Shown here in pieces: positions 62,690-64,000 of a stretch of DNA of 64,000 bases. A program made the translations under genes and the position numbers. Positions within the stretch are counted from its first letter, which is position 1; every line of letters starts with the position of its first letter. Where the stretch lies: positions 24,654,412 to 24,718,411 of the forward strand of contig NC_092675.1 in the NCBI RefSeq assembly GCF_964355755.1, given 5' to 3'. Below the pieces are notes generated by a model that was not told where the DNA came from, made no database searches, and worked only from the letters and a program-made list of their open reading frames with translations. This DNA is from Antedon mediterranea. Its lineage: Eukaryota > Echinodermata > Crinoidea > Comatulida > Antedonidae.

Positions 62690-64000
62690 ACATGACCTCG
62701 TGTCAAGCTTTACAAACAAAATAAAAGACTTCTCTTGAGCCACGTGTTGGCTCGAACCTCAGGACATCAGAAAGAGATCCCTGATGTTCTTTCGAGTCAA
62801 GTATACGACTTGCTTGGCGTCCTGGCCCAATATCCTCCCAACTATCTCTGCAGTCGAGTACACAAGATGTGTCATGACCTGGCGGAGAAGTAAAGCCTGT
62901 CAAATTCTATCAGCAGCTGGCAATGGTATATGTGCTTGGTGTTGAAGCCACATGTGTAAAGCCGAAGTAGGTTAGGGAAAAAGCCATCAGCACCATTGAC
63001 AAAAGTTGTACAGGATGATACAGATGTTCCTCGGAAGGTGAGCCAACTGCAGATGTAAAGGTAGTTCTGGTAGCAAATCTGCCCAGTTGAGTCTTATGGC
63101 TGCCCATTAGACAGATCGCTAGGTGGTCCTGGGTGGAAAAACCTTGCATCAGGAGACAGTGCAGCATAATTTTCTTATGCCTAAACTAGTCTGAAGGTGG
63201 GACGCAGTATGCTAAGCCAATCTACCCAAGCACCTGGGTTGCACCAGAACGCACCAATCCATCTCGCCGGCCGGAGGCGATGTAGTCGACTGATAAGAGG
63301 GAGGATCGCAGAAAATGGCGACACCGCCAATCAACTCTACTTGCTTGGTCTTTGGACTGGCTGGTCCGGCTCGTAGAACTTCTCTGAATATTCCGCGCTT
63401 GGACAACTCCAGTGCAATCGATCAAAATGAAAATGAGAGTCAAAGGCTCTTGGCTTCTTCTTGACTCCCTGCCTTTTGGAAGGAGAGTAGAAGATGGTAG
63501 ACAAAGTCTGGGTTGCAATCTCAGGCAGGGTGGCGGATGACTGGGCAAGGGCATTCTCAGCGTCTGCAACCAGCTAACCCATCTTGATGAGGACCATGCG
63601 TCGGACCATCAACACCAGACAATGCCTTGTTCATCATTACCAGAGTCCTTGTGTCGACAAGCAGCCGAGAGACCAATTGGGTCCGGTCGGGGCAGTCTTC
63701 ACGCATCCTCTTGCTCACCGTTGGATAAGAGCCACCATTCATTGTCTCTGCCGTATATCGATAGAGCCGCAAATCGACCTACGGAGATAAAAATGAAAAC
63801 TGTTAGCCAATGATACCGGACAGTCCTTTGAGATGAAACTGCTCAGTCCCAGCATTTTGTGAAACAGAGTCCCCGATTACTTGGATGAAAATGCCTGCCA
63901 CCAGCGGAGGACACAGCTTTTTACACTTTACCCTTTTGGCTGGCTAGCAAGTATACCTTATCCCCACAAGCATAGGGATGGGTGAGCACAGGGAGACCGT
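62690..64000. repeat. GC-richer repeat-like block of unknown class
   Basis: Base composition jumps from about one-third to about half GC near 62690 and stays high to the window edge. Six frames show many short interrupted ORFs and no recognisable domain. Near the left end is a B-box-like GGCTCGAACCTCAGG. The mix of sudden composition change, frame decay and tRNA-like word suggests a degraded mobile element, but class and ends are not established. Confidence 0.35.

Overview
This is an animal genomic window: AT-rich, with intron-rich genes that have GT-AG splice sites and no operons. The gene content is deuterostome-like: a WRN-type RecQ helicase, a BMP type I receptor, sperm cation channel CATSPER3 genes and secreted C1q-domain proteins. 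Islands of the self-complementary motif CTAGGCCTAG and many foldback repeats suggest an echinoderm or related invertebrate deuterostome. The taxon is an inference, not something shown by the sequence.

Layout. (1) 113-3804, minus strand: 5' part of a WRN-like helicase, nine exons, running off the left edge. Its start region is split from the sequence to its right by a ~1.6 kb non-autonomous DNA transposon (4371-5984). (2) 6.1-10.9 kb: no supported gene, except one unexplained exon-like stretch at 7454-7638 on the plus strand. (3) 11008-33660, minus strand: a complete BMPR1 (ALK3/6-type) gene in 10 coding exons, 528 aa, whose introns hold minisatellites, foldback elements and SINE-like repeats. 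(4) 33.7-37.2 kb: intergenic, with a reverse transcriptase remnant. (5) 37181-52809, plus strand: a tandem duplication of a 7-8 kb module. Each unit carries a secreted C1q-domain gene followed by a CATSPER3 gene. Copy 2 of CATSPER3 is complete (389 aa). Copy 1 keeps the channel domain but lost its C-terminus through a 270-bp deletion, and it lacks the last exon. Retroelement fragments and foldback insertions distinguish the two units. (6) 53.1-57.1 kb: repeat-derived sequence with three related copies of a block containing tRNA-like SINE sequence, plus a 97-bp minisatellite. (7) 58774-61303, minus strand: a compact three-exon gene for a membrane-anchored SRPBCC-fold protein (173 aa). (8) 61.5-64 kb: CTAGGCC-rich upstream region, then a GC-richer repeat-like block of unknown class reaching the right edge.

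The genes do not form one pathway. The helicase acts in DNA repair, BMPR1 in Smad signalling, CATSPER3 in sperm Ca2+ entry, and C1q-like proteins in extracellular recognition. The most informative part is the C1q/CATSPER3 tandem duplication. It records a recent duplication, loss of the C-terminus of one channel copy, and a splice-donor shift compensated by a one-base indel. All exon models were built by reading splice sites and protein similarity by eye, with no transcript data or database search.
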